Shown here piece after piece: positions 48,881 through 60,775 of a stretch of DNA of 64,000 bases. Each line of letters begins with the position of its first letter. The first letter of the stretch is position 1. The position numbers were made by a program, and so were the translations under genes. The notes beneath the pieces are model-generated. The model was not told the origin of the DNA and made no database searches. It saw only the letters and a program-made list of their open reading frames with translations. Origin of the DNA: Utricularia gibba (taxonomy: Eukaryota; Streptophyta; Magnoliopsida; Lamiales; Lentibulariaceae); contig NEEC01000019.1 of the NCBI GenBank assembly GCA_002189035.1, positions 1,612,001-1,676,000 of the forward strand, in the 5' to 3' direction.

Positions 48881-49118
48881 TTCAGCATATGTACCTTAGT
48901 CCCTAGAATATTTCTGGCATTGCTGGCACTATAGCAGACATAACACACAGGAGTCTGGAACTAGTTTTCATAAGGTAAAACAAGAAGAAAGTAACTAATA
49001 TTTCATCAGCATCATAAAAAACCGAGCATAATATCGTTGTCATGTATCTTATTGACAATAGCGAGTTTTCCTCATTGAATCAAATCTGAAAACCGGGTGT
49101 TCTGGAAAGGTGGTCCTT

Positions 49119-52100
49119 TCAACCAGTGTTTCTCATACCAGCAGCAATCCCGTTGATGGTGATAAGCAGAGCATCTCTCAGTTTCTTGTTATCTTCATCT
49201 TGTCTCAGCCTCTTCAGAATCTCCACCTGCAACATATTCATAGGATTAAGGTATGGAAGCCGGTTTTCGATCAGCTTCCTCAGAGTTCTGTTGTTCTCCG
49301 ACAGCTTCTCATGTTGGGTGATCAACAACACAAAGTTTTCTGCAGTTGCAAGCTCTGAGCGGAGCTCTGTCCCTAGCGTTCGCCGACCTTCGGACACTAG
49401 GACATCATCATAATGCTTAGCAATAGGCATATCTGCTTTCCCAAGAACCATTTCTATCAAGTCGACAGTCGTTTGAAAGAACGGCCATTCCTTGTACATG
49501 GCTCGCAGTTCTTCCGCATGGCCTTTTTCACATATCACCTTCAAGCTAGTTCCAACTCCAAGCCAAACAGGAAGTACAAATCTTGTCTGTGTCCAAGCAA
49601 ATACCCAAGGAATTGCCCTCAAATGGCCGATACCTGCTGTCGTCTTTCTCCGGGTTGGACGACTTCCAATATTCAGGCAACCAAGCTCTGCTTGAGGGGT
49701 GGCCTCATGGAAGTAGGCTAGAAATTCAGGGTTCTCATAGACTGTACTACGGTAAGCATTGCAACTGATTTTTGATATTTCATCCATCAGCTCCCGCCAC
49801 TTCTCTTCCTTGGGGGCTTTGGAGGCCTTAGAGTTGCAAGAAGCACAGCTGTTGTGTAAATCTCTAGCTGCCTAACAGCCATTTGTGGAAGTCCAAATTT
49901 TGCTTGCACCATCTCACCTTGTTCTGTTGATCTAAGAGTACCCTGCCAACATGACATGAATCAGGAAAACTTCTGAAATTAGATGCCAAATCCAGCAAAT
50001 CGATAAGCTCTCACCATTACTGAACCAGGTGGTTGAGACTGAATAGCAAGAGAAGTAGGACCACCTCCACGTCCAATACTCCCTCCACGTCCATGGAACA
50101 GAGTAATCTTTATTCCATATTCATTGCAAGCGGCTGCCACATCCTCCTGAGCTTTATAAAGTTCCCATGCAGCAGCAAAACGTCCTGCATCTTTTCCTGA
50201 GTCGGAATATCCAACCATCACCTGTCCCCGGATGGTACCAAAAAAGTCTGTCAGTGGCCAAGATAACTGAAATCTCTAAATGATCAGTGTACCTCCTGAT
50301 GTCCATTGTGGTTCCTAATTATATGTTCGCGATACCAATCGATTGATAATAACTTCCTAATAACAGCACCGGCATCCCTCAAGTCCTTGAGGGTTTCAAA
50401 GAGAGGTACAACTCGAAGCCTACTCCATGAAAAAAAAACAAAAAGCAAGTTTGTAACAAAATGGCAATGCTGTTACACTTTAATCATGTCTAGTAGAGGA
50501 TGAGTAGTCTTACGATCCTGGAGGACATGGTCTCCCCAGCTCTCCCGCGACAGCAAGTCGAGCGTCCTTTTGTAAAAGTTCCACTGCCAGGACATCACTA
50601 GCCTACCAGTTCATGGAGACAAAACACACTATCAGAATGATTGGGACTGTTTTTTTTTTTTTCACAGGTCATAGGTTGGACGGACCATCCTCATGTATTG
50701 TGTTATGAAGCAAGTTATTATACATACATTTGAGGCCATAGAGATCACATAAGCTCCCAATGAATCACTTCCAAGTTCGGCAGCAACCTTGAAGGTGTCA
50801 AGAACTTCTTTAACATCAGCGGAAACCTTCAAGGAAAAGTGAATAAACTATCAGCCACTCAGAATTTCGTGGAGCGGTGGTCCGCCAGTTCATGTTCAAA
50901 AATCGGTATTCCAAGACCTCTATTGATGATGGAACCAAAGGCCTCTTCCCTTTAAGCTCTTTTATGAGGAATTCTACTCTCTTATCTTCATCCCATTCAC
51001 TGTAGGTACCCATATCAAGAAACTTCGTTATTGCATCAAGTGTTTCTGAATGTCGACCAGATTCCTGGCAAAGCCAAGCCACATCAGGAGACTATTATTC
51101 CAAGTGGGAGTAAACTTCAAAGATCAGTTTCTATCTGAACTAGTTTATAAAACTCGACACTATGACAGACCAACCTGGCGAAGGTCAAGCTTCATTAGAG
51201 CCATCCCAAATGTGGAAGCACGCCTAATTAGGTCAGCCAGCCTGCCATCAGCCAAGATTCCAGACCCACAAGATTGCTTTCCACATAACCATTTAGAAGA
51301 TGAAGTCACTGGATGCGCTATGCAAAGTTAATGAAACAGTTGCAACAGCAAAAAATACCAATGAATCATAGCATATAAGTAGAGGTTCCAGTAATTGCTC
51401 TGTTGTTGCATAATAATCCCAGCAATCAAGTTCACAAGGTTGGTTCTCAAGAAGCAATTCCAGCCGTCTCCGTGTCTTTAACAACTGGATTAAGGAAAGT
51501 TTCAGATAAATAACTGAAAATTTTCAAAACAGAATTAGCTGAATGTGGCACATAAATGAAAGGAGAAGCATCACCCTCTCTTTGACATCACCCAAGACAA
51601 CTCGGTAAGGAGCTATTCCAGGCATCTGGGAGGAGCTTGATTCCATAAGCTTCCGGAAACTGCTCCTCCCTACTTGGGATTCAGCAAATAGTTTCCTCTG
51701 TGCTGGAAGCTGATTAGAAGAGAAAGACGGCACTCTGTTGAGACCAGCAGACTTAGCACTTCGAGGGGTATTGCAATTCTCATTAGCGTCTGTCTTGGAT
51801 GAGAAACTCGCAGTATTTCTTGAAGACCCCTTCAAGATCAAGGACTCATGGCTATCCTGCAATAGCATCAAGAGTCATATAAAACTAGAAAATAAAAGAG
51901 CATCCTGTTGAAGGATACCCCATAAATTCATTGTTCACCTCACGGCTGAGTGGCAAAAATCCTGTCCCAGGAATGCCGAGTCGATTGTAGTGAGAGTCCA
52001 CATCATTATGCTCTACATAGAAAAGAAGACAGAAAAATGCAAGTTTTGGAGAAATTGAAAAAATTAAAAAAGAAGTCTATTTCACAACAAAGAAACACCG

Positions 52101-54078
52101 AGCCTACAGTTGGATGATCAAGGTATCACCTGCACACGATGGCAAGTCTGCTCCTGCAGGAAGTTGTGATGGAAACGGTGGAGCATGATGATTGTGGCTC
52201 TTAGATTGAACCCAACTAGGTTGCTGAGCCCAATTTTGATGTCGATCTTCCAGAGAGTTTTCTGGATTAAAAAAGAGGCCATTTCACGGAGGCTGCAACT
52301 GGTTTTCTCAAAGAAAATTACAAAACCAGCATCCACCTTTCTCTAGAATGTGATGCGCCAGCCTTGATAACTTATCACTGCATTGATTCATAGAGAGTTC
52401 AAATCTCAGGTTGTCGACTTCACGTACATACAAATCAATGGCCATCCACCTTGATAAAAGATTGACATCTTTTGTTACCTGAAACCATTTGAGTAAACTC
52501 ACATTACAAAAAACAAACGCGGCATTTTTTGTGATTAGTCACCTCATATGAATGGTACCAAGACCATACCTTTGCTGTTACATTTGGATTTCCATCTCGA
52601 TCACCTCCCATCCATGACCCAAACTTTATAGGCGTACAGGTTAGAGGTAGGGGCTTCCCAGTGTGCTGAGCGAAATGTTCATTTTCAAATAGAATAATTT
52701 CTAAAATGCAAGCTTTGGTATGAGGATCAAAATACCTTCTTCAAAGAATTGCTTAGACGACGCAGGTAATGTGGCACTGCTCGCCAAAGCGATTGTTCCA
52801 CGATATTGAGGCCTTGAAGAAAAAGAAAATGAAAAAAATATTTGCTTATACTAGTGAAAGTGATGCGATGCTTGTGCAATTTAATATTTTAACCCCATGA
52901 GACAGTTTGGCTGATCCAGTTAAAGGAAGGAGTATGTGCAAAGAGAGAAGGACAGCATGTTCCTTTTTTCTCTCGGCATAGCTTACCAGCTCGAGCTTCA
53001 TCAACTGGAGTGGGTTTATGCCGCCTGAGTTCATCTGTTTGCCAAATTGAAGTAAGCTCTCTCACCTGTAACATAAAATGGGCAGACAGATGTCATGAAC
53101 TTATGGAAGCATATTCCTGTTATCATTGTAAGTTCCCAAAGCAATTACCAAATCTTCCACCAGCATCTCTCTATCTTCAGGCCCCAGATCAGGCCGGTCA
53201 TTATATTCCAGAAGATGCTGCAGAGAGTAAAACAGAGCCTGAGTCCCATTGTAACTACGGTCTAATCATACAGAAAAATTTGTCATACAGCAATTCTGAT
53301 ATGTTTGTACTGCAAAGTTCGTCGGTGTATCTGGGTTGGATGTGCCGTGAGAACGATCTCAACCTCCTGAATAAACATAACAATGATCACTCAAAAAAAG
53401 TTGAATACGACAGAAAAAGATTCAATAAGACAAACACCTGATCACAAACGGTGTTATAAAGCTGCTCTGGTGAGACTCCGCTCTGCACTAGCTGATTCAA
53501 AGTATCATCACAAGATTTTGCTAGTGCCGGGGGTTTTTTGCTTTAGTTACCCTGCAAATATAGCATACGATGACATCCACCAGAATCTGCTCTCGACAAG
53601 AACGCCACAGTTCACATTAAATAAATGAGTCTCACTTAAAAAAGTGTACCTATGATGGGTTTCAGCAATCCCCGTCAAGTTTAAGTAATGGCTCAAAGCT
53701 CTGCCAATCGATAGCGCCTCCTCAATCGTCATCCTCGACATCTCTTCCGCCATTTGCTTCTCAAGAACCTCCGCAGTAGCCTCCATCCCAGCCATCCTCA
53801 AATTGCATGCGCTCTACACCCACCCATAAAACAACGAATGAGGAACCCAGTAATATAAAAATCACGCAGTAGTGCAGATAGCAGTAATATAAAATCCAAC
53901 ATCACTGCATGAGAAGCGACACCTGTGCGAGAACTTTCGTTTTGTCGAGTTTCTCCATGAAACCAGGGCCAAGCTCCCTGTGAAGAACATCGTTGAGAAG
54001 GTTCTCGAGCAATCGGCAGTCATCCTCGAATCCCCGGAGAGATATTTCTTCGGCGATGTCGTCTGTGATATCCGCCAT
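49119..54078 (-). CDS. PPC4: Bacterial-type phosphoenolpyruvate carboxylase (PPC4/BTPC), two apparent frame breaks
   Basis: Carboxylates PEP to oxaloacetate; in plants BTPC joins plant-type PEPC in class-2 hetero-octamers. About 20 exons; the first are 53923-54078, 53650-53813 and 53438-53551. The start [20 protein letters not shown] lacks the N-terminal phosphoserine motif of plant-type PEPC. Visible motifs: [17 protein letters not shown] (catalytic His, exon 4), GGDRDGNPN, the BTPC-specific disordered insert (exon 51524-51871, Ser-rich), [11 protein letters not shown], the glycine-rich [15 protein letters not shown], and the C-terminus [10 protein letters not shown]. The RNTG ending, instead of QNTG, is diagnostic for bacterial-type enzymes. 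The frame is lost by one missing base at G5 runs (plus strand) in exon 3 (53529-53533) and in the last exon (49812-49816). All other exons stay conserved. Start 54093 is an alternative. Confidence 0.93.
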
Positions 54079-55035
54079 TGAAGAAACCGACAAAAACGCA
54101 AGTGTATTTAACCGGATTGTTTTCTTCCTTCGAAGAAGATACTTAAACTACAAAGTGCCAGTGGGAGCAGCCGTGCGATTGGCAATTTTCTGTTTCCATT
54201 TTTGATGGATTCCGTTAGCGGAAGAAGCTCATCTCCACGCACAGGACTTCTATCCTATAACTGGCCTCCACGTGGACAACCGCCATGGCACCTTCTATTT
54301 CCATAGTCCTGCTGACCCACCTGGACAACCACCGTGGGCCCGTAACCAATGTGCGAATATTCAGAGCCAATATACTATAAAAAAATAATAAAACAACTGC
54401 AGGGCCAAGGCATAATAGTTACTACTCTTTTTGTGTATTAATATTATTGGAGATAATATTATTTTATTAAGGGGTTTTTCGAAGTAGACTATCAAACCAT
54501 ATTTATTTCCACGCCCACGTCTCCTTCAGGCGCGGTGGCGCGTGGCGGTCGTCACTTCACTGTCTTCGGCCTCCTTCGGGTGCTCCGTTGAAAACTTTAC
54601 AATGGCACGCTCTTTCTTGAATGCCGATGGGAGATGGGAAGGAAACATAAAGATGGCCGTATAATATAATCTATCACAGTCACGGGGCAATAAAAATTTG
54701 TCGTCATCTTCTTGCGGACCGTTGTGATCGGGAGGACTTGAAAAGTTTTGGACCGGTTCCTTGATGGGCTGGGCCGTGCCGGGCAGTGTGCCAAAGGCCC
54801 AGATTTAAATTGACCCAATAAATTCTAATTTATTATGTGGATATAAAGATAAATACTGGCAGGCTGTGCGCTATAGGCTACAGCATACAGAGAGCGGTCG
54901 AGATCGAAAACGATGGGAACCGCGACATGGGCCATTGGATCAACTCGTGTACGGGTTAGTGTCGGCTCCAATCTTAAGCTCCTAAGCCCATTCCCCCGGA
55001 AATTAAAAAGATTATCATGAAGCAGAAAAAGACAA
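54079..55035. other. PPC4 promoter/leader and intergenic DNA
   Basis: Contains the PPC4 leader and promoter, with CACGTGG at about 54268-54275, a G-box-like word. An AT-rich stretch follows from about 54360, and no gene is seen before the tRNA. Confidence 0.4.
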
Positions 55036-55116
55036 TGTTGAGAGTGGGATTCGAACCCACGCCCTTTCGGACCAGAACCTTAATCTGGCGCCTTAGACCA
55101 ACTCGGCCATCTCAAC
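55036..55116 (-). tRNA. tRNA-Leu (anticodon AAG)
   Basis: Class II tRNA on the minus strand, 81 nt with discriminator A. The acceptor stem pairs GTTGAGA with TCTCAAC. The A-box region reads TGGCCGAGTTGGTCTAAGG. The anticodon stem CCAGA/TCTGG encloses TTAAGGT, giving anticodon AAG. A long variable arm and the B-box GGTTCGAATCC follow. There is no intron and no encoded CCA. Typical nuclear plant tRNA-Leu. Confidence 0.95.
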
Positions 55117-55399
55117 TTGATGCTTGATTTTTCATACATATTATTACAAGATACTTTAACACTCAAATATATAATTTAAATACCGGAAAAAAATGAATTT
55201 GGAAATAGAACCAATTTTTGTTTTAAAGCAACTTTATTGGAAATTTTCTTTCACGTGAGTCTTAAATACATAGCCATTCCTTATTGATGCGTACTGTGTA
55301 GCATTCGCTAGCAGCGACACCCCCCACCCCCGCCCCAATACTATCCCACATCGGATTCTCTTCTCTTCATCTTACTCTCAAATCCGTAATCGGAAAAAA

Positions 55400-56725
55400 A
55401 TGGCGACGCTGCCGCGGCATTTCTTCTCCCTCTTCTTCTTCCTTGTCTTCTCCGCCGCTGCAGCTGAATACCTCAAGCTTCCTCTCCTTCACACCTACCC
55501 TCGCCCACCCACCTCCTCCGGCGCTCTTGCCGCCGATCAACGCCGTCTCTCTGCCCTCAAAAAGAGGTCCCACCCCCAACTCCCCGTCATATCTGCCGCA
55601 TCCTCCGGCTCCGGTCAGTACCTTGTCGCCGTCCACCTGGGTACCCCGCCGCAGCGAGTCCTCCTCGTGGCTGATACCGGAAGCGACCTGACCTGGGTCT
55701 CCTGCTCCCCTTGCCAACACTGCAACCCACGCGCCGCAGATTTCTCCCCTCGTATCTCCGATTCGTTTTCCCCCTACCACTGCTATTCTTCCGAGTGTAA
55801 AATGGTCCCCCGTCCGGATAAACCTCCGCATTGCAACCGCACGCGCCGCCACAGCTCCTGCCGCTACGAGTACACCTACGGCGATGGCTCCGTCACGAGG
55901 GGGCTCTTCTCCCATGAAACGATGACGTTTAGCACCAGCGCCGGTAAGCTGGAAAGATTCCGCGGCTTGTCTTTCGGCTGCGGTTTCTGGAACGATGGAC
56001 CCAGTGTCTCCGGCCCAAGTTTTAAAGGCGCTAGCGGAGTGTTGGGCCTGGGCCGTGGGCCCATCTCGTTCTCTTCTCAATTAGGTGGAGTTTTCGGCCA
56101 CAAATTCTCCTACTGCCTACTCGATTACACGCTCTCTCCTCCGCCGACGAGCTACCTACTGATCGGCGGCGGCTCCGGCAACGGCACCTCCGCGACGGTC
56201 GCAAAATTGAGCTACACGCACCTCTTGACGAACCCCGTTTCCCCGACATTCTATTACGTAGAAATCGTAAGTGTTTTCGTCGACGATGCCAAGTTACGAA
56301 TCAGCCCCTCTGTGTGGGCCATAGATGAGCTGGGAAATGGAGGGACAGTTTTGGACTCAGGCACAACTCTGACCTACCTAGCCGAGCAGGCTTACAGAAA
56401 AATCATTAGCATGTTCCGGCGGCTAATCGGCTCAGCCGCTCAACCCAGCTCCGGCTTCGACTTGTGTTTGAACAGGACGAGCTTCGACGAGGCGAGCCTT
56501 CCGCGAATAAGTTTCAAACTCGGCGGCGGATCGGAGTTCGTTCCGCCGCCGCGGAACTACTTCATCGACACGCCGGACGGAGTCACGTGCCTGGCACTGC
56601 GGCCTGTATCCTCCGCCACGGGGTTCTCCGTTATCGGGAATCTGATGCAGCAGGGTTTTACCTTCGAGTTCGACAAGGAACGCGGCCGGGTCGGATTCAC
56701 GAGAAGCGGGTGCGGGGCTCCGTGA
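55400..56725 (+). CDS. Pepsin-like aspartyl protease (A1B, nepenthesin/CND41 type)
   Basis: Intronless gene for a 441-residue secreted aspartic endopeptidase. Residues 1-23 form a signal peptide (FFSLFFFLVFSAAAA), followed by a short propeptide. Catalytic Asp 1 lies in VADTGSDLTWVSC and catalytic Asp 2 in VLDSGTTLTYL. The flap region is YEYTYGDGSVTRGLF. A nepenthesin-type Cys-rich insert follows the first motif (CSPCQHCNP ... CYSSECKM). The C-terminus has the A1B features YFIDTPDGVTCLAL, IGNLMQQGFTFEFD and VGFTRSGC. There is no plant-specific insert, so it is atypical rather than phytepsin-like. The coding region is markedly GC-rich compared with its neighbours, as is common in intronless members. 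The substrate is unknown. Confidence 0.95.
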   Translation: MATLPRHFFSLFFFLVFSAAAAEYLKLPLLHTYPRPPTSSGALAADQRRLSALKKRSHPQLPVISAASSGSGQYLVAVHLGTPPQRVLLVADTGSDLTWVSCSPCQHCNPRAADFSPRISDSFSPYHCYSSECKMVPRPDKPPHCNRTRRHSSCRYEYTYGDGSVTRGLFSHETMTFSTSAGKLERFRGLSFGCGFWNDGPSVSGPSFKGASGVLGLGRGPISFSSQLGGVFGHKFSYCLLDYTLSPPPTSYLLIGGGSGNGTSATVAKLSYTHLLTNPVSPTFYYVEIVSVFVDDAKLRISPSVWAIDELGNGGTVLDSGTTLTYLAEQAYRKIISMFRRLIGSAAQPSSGFDLCLNRTSFDEASLPRISFKLGGGSEFVPPPRNYFIDTPDGVTCLALRPVSSATGFSVIGNLMQQGFTFEFDKERGRVGFTRSGCGAP

Positions 56726-58003
56726 GAGCAAGATCCGCGTCTATGTTTGGAAACTGTGATAAATCCTTATTCTCTTCACCTCTACGTGGAGATGACGATG
56801 ATGCAGCTGGTTGTATCTATTTGCATGCATCATTTTTGTGGGAGGTGGCAAATGCACACACATATTAATAATAGTAATAATTACTATAATAGTCGAATCA
56901 TGATTTATTTCGGAATTAAAACCCATTTTGGGTAAATGGAATTGGTAATTATTAATTAGAAATGTCGTACTATTAACATTAATACCACATTAAATAGCAT
57001 GCATATTTATATGAAAATAAAAGATTGGGTAGAGCATGGAGAGGATGGGGTCATTTGATAGGGTGGCCCACCATGATCATCAATGAGCTGCTGCTCTGCC
57101 ACTCCTGCTGGTGTTGCTCCCCAAGTTACAACTGTAAAGAGGAAGAAGATTCTCCATCCACACCAACACCCGATCCCGGACCTCCCCTTTTTCTCATTGC
57201 AAAGATGGGTTCTTGATGGATCACTGGATGTTTGCAGCAGTGTCCCTAAAACACAAATTTGCCCACAGTAGACGGACGGACTTTTTTCTTTTGAAGCTGG
57301 AAGGGGTGTGATGCCATGGATGAGCACAAACGGAGCTCATTTTGAGCCCTGCAATTTATTTTTTTGTATGGGGAAAAGGAATTGGCTTCATTAAAAGATA
57401 CCTTAAATTGAAGGCGCTAAGTTGTTGAGGTTTTTACCTGGTTGGCTTTGGGCATTAATGGGTTTGGGCAATGGACAGCTGGGTGGTGTAAGCCTCATCT
57501 GACACGAAGAGAATTCTATATTTCACTTTGGGCCATCAGGTGATGATGAAGCTGCAACCTTTTTCCTTTTTCTTTTCGCCGAAACTGTAGAATTATGTAT
57601 TATTATGGTGGTACAAGGTGGAAGAGTGGTTTTAAGGAAATTGAAATTCTGGGGTTTAGACAGGTGAAGTTTCGATCGTTTCATGTAAGAAACGTTATCT
57701 GTGAAATGGGTGATGCTTAAAAATTGTGTTTTTATTTTGGTGGCTGCAAGACTTTTTGTCTTGGGAGTTTGGACTAGATATGAAGTCGGTGTAACTGAAG
57801 AAGCGAAAGGTAGAGTAAATGAATTGATTCCTTCAACTGTTGATACAGTGACGTGGCGATCATTCTTAAATTGCAGTTGGGTTGCGCCCACAGGATTTGA
57901 TTTCTGCATGAAAAGCCCCACCACCGCCGGTTTCGTCGAGCAAAGAGCCGAACGGAACGGAAACTCGAGCTGACATAAGTTCTGAGTTTAGAGGGAAAAA
58001 AAA
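56726..58003. other. Protease 3' flank and RING-gene promoter
   Basis: Mostly AT-rich. Open frames on both strands (such as 57523-57924 minus) have no recognisable domain. The right end contains the leader of the next gene. A CATGCATGC-like RY element at about 56822-56830 is noted without functional claim. Confidence 0.45.
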
Positions 58004-60775
58004 ATGAGTTGGCGGCGTATTTACCGGCCTCTCCAAGTCGCGGTGGCTCATGGGTCGCTGCTTTTGTTCACTATTGCTCTATCTCTGAAGCTCAGTCGTT
58101 CCGTGAATTGTTCTTGGTGGTCTGTAATGCTTATCCGTCTCAGGGTTTTTGATTTATTCCTCCCAAATCCAAACTTCGGTTGATAGATATGTTTTCTACC
58201 GAGATTTGTTCGAACTTTTTCGCAGGTTCATATTTTCTCCTTTGTGGCTATTTCATTCCGTAGTTGCCAGAGGAAGATTCTCGATTCCTGCTACATCTAT
58301 TCCCCATGGTCGCAACGTAGGATTTAACTAATCGTTTTTTACAGCCCAATTGGCGTATTTTCTATTTGGTTGATGTATCCTTCTCGTATCCACAGTGGGC
58401 TCCCCTTCATGCCATTGTCGCTACCCCATTGCTTGTTGCATTTGAATTAATGCTTTGTGAACATCTACAGAGAAATAACGGTATTGTTCACTTAGTGAAG
58501 CGGTTTATTTGTTAAGCTGTCACTTGATTTTTCCAAAATTCGGTGAAAAAGCAGCTGTGAATTTGAAGATTGTGTTTCTGCCTCTGCTTGCACTGGAAAT
58601 TTTGGTTTTGGTTGATAACGTTAGGTGATTGATTCTTCTAATGACTTCAACTCCTTGAGCTTTGTATTATGTTAAAGTGTCATCTATGCGACTCGTTGAT
58701 TTATTTTCATAGGATGTGCGGTAGTCTGCTGCCCAGAGATGAAGGAAGCATCATTGGCGCAGCAGTTAGGGAAACTCTTCCTGTAAGTTTGATAGACATT
58801 TACATGAATGAGTTAAGTTTTTTTCACTTAGGGGGGGCATTTAGCATTGCTAATCGGCAACGTATTGGTTCACTAATTTTTTCTTCCTGAACTTAGAAGT
58901 AGAAAGAGTTATGAGAAAATGCGAGCTGCTCCAAAGTGCTGGTACTCAAAGCAAGTTTAACCATTTTGATGTTTTAGGAATGCTTTGAAGGCACTAGTCT
59001 TTTTTTTTTTTTTTTTTTGCAGCCCATTGCGTGCTTAAATTTTGTTCGGGAAGATCAAGATGTGAAACATTGTCAATATATTTAACCTGTTTTCACTTGA
59101 TCCCCTGAAGCTTGTTTCACTTGCATTGCAGCACTTTTGGATTGCTTTCTCTATGGTCTTCTTTATTTCAGCCACAATGTTTACACTCCTGAAACTCTCT
59201 GGTGAACATTCTGTTTATATATTTTTTTGTTATTGTATGCTGTTTTATACTTCCTGAACAAACATAGACAACATGTTTCTTAGGGTGAAGCAAGAAATGA
59301 AGAAGGAAAAAAGGTAGTAAAAGAAAATGATCAGGATAACTGGAATAATTGTTTGTGTTGGAACCTTGATTGTCTTTCTCCTCTGTAACAGGAGATGTAG
59401 CTGCCCTTGGCTGGTGGGATTTGTTCATTAACTATTGGTAAATAAAAACAGTATTATCCTCTTTTTTTGTGGACACTACTCTACACCTTTTTTTTCTGTA
59501 ATTGCACTGGTTTTTATTGCCTTCATTTCACAAGAATCATTCACGTTCTATATTCTCAGTGTGGCTGAGTCCTTTGCTTTTCTCGTGTGTACTAAATGGT
59601 ACACTCCTTCAAATCAGCGGCATCCTCTGCTTACTGCCGCATCGTCATCTTCTCCGGATGTGAGATATGCTGAGCTGGGAAACACTGCCTTTCCTCCCAC
59701 AGAAGAAGATCCACAACAAAGCACAACACTCAGCTTCCAAGACATTGGCATTTATCTAATGACAATACCAGCCCTTGCTTTTCAGGTGATGTTGTTCATG
59801 TATTTGGAGGTAAGTTTCTGGCATAAGCATGCCACCTTTTGTGTCGTGTTTCGTGAGCAAGATCGTGTTCTTCTGCAGGGGACTCCACCAGGTGCAGCAT
59901 ACATTCCAATAACTGTGATCTTCTCTCCCCTTATGTTACTCCAAGGATGCTGGTTTTTGTATTACACATGCATTTTAGTTCATCAAATTGGTCCGATGAT
60001 TCGCCATGGGCCTAGTGGTGGTGATGCTTCCAGAGTTCCTACAAGGCCACACAACAACAGTGTGGGGTTCTTAGGTTGGTGGTCGATCGACGAAGGAAGT
60101 CGAGAAGAGCAAGCTCATCTATATTGCAAGGGAGGAACTGGGTATGCGTTTCTAATACAGAATCCAAGATACACTTTTTTCAAGCAGCTAAACTCTTTGT
60201 TCCTCATCTAAGTTTTGCTTGTTATTGTTTGTTTTCAACAGGTACGACACGTTCTCACCCGATGAGGTGAAAAGAATGGCCAAGGAAGATCTCATCAAGG
60301 AGGTGATCATCTCCAAGACTCACACTTCATTCTAACAACTTTTTGACAACAAATGCAGAAATCTTTGTCTTTTGTTTTTGTAGATACAAAGACTTCAGTC
60401 AGCGTTGGCAGAGCAGAGGCACAGCACAAAGATGTCCCGGGATGAATTTGATAAACTCCAAACAGCTAAACATTCTCCCCATCTTATTTTCTGACTGTCT
60501 TCTGTGCACCTGAGACACTTACACCTGCATTCTTTCACCAGGAGAAGATAAGATGTCAAGTCTGCTTCGACAAGCCAATCAGCGTAGTTCTCCTGCCCTG
60601 TAGGCATCACATCCTCTGCAGGTTGGCTGAATGTGCAATAAATCTTGGAAAAAAAAGCATCCTCAACCTCTGATGATCCTCTGGCCTGTGTAGTGAATGT
60701 AGTGCCAAGTGTCCGAAATGCCCGGTGTGCCGTGTCTCTGTCGTAGATCGCTTGGCTGTGAAGGAGACGGTATGA
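58004..60775 (+). CDS. Multi-pass membrane RING-finger protein (Transmembrane Fragile-X-F-associated type)
   Basis: Predicted membrane E3 ubiquitin ligase of a conserved plant family (Arabidopsis At1g68820/At1g73950, from memory). About ten exons. The start MSWRRIYRPLQVAVAHGSLL is followed by many hydrophobic segments: LWLFHSVVARGRFSIPA, WAPLHAIVATPLLVAFELML, LKIVFLPLLALEILVLVDN, SMVFFISATMFTLLKLSGDV and AESFAFLVCTKW. Then come LTIPALAFQVMLF-like and FSPLMLLQGCW segments and the conserved GFLGWWSIDEGSREEQAHLY. The C-terminal RING finger (C3HC4) reads CQVCFDKPISVVLLPCRHHI, LCSECSAKCPKCPVCR. The second-exon donor is TGG TG|GTCTGT, which restores the conserved SWW-FIFSPLW join. The stop is at 60773-60775. 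Substrates are unknown. Confidence 0.9.

Noticed and set aside
55367-56080. 237-residue minus-strand frame
   Set aside because: Shadow of the GC-rich aspartyl protease gene.
57523-57924. 133-residue minus-strand frame
   Set aside because: No recognisable domain and no upstream promoter or leader evidence.
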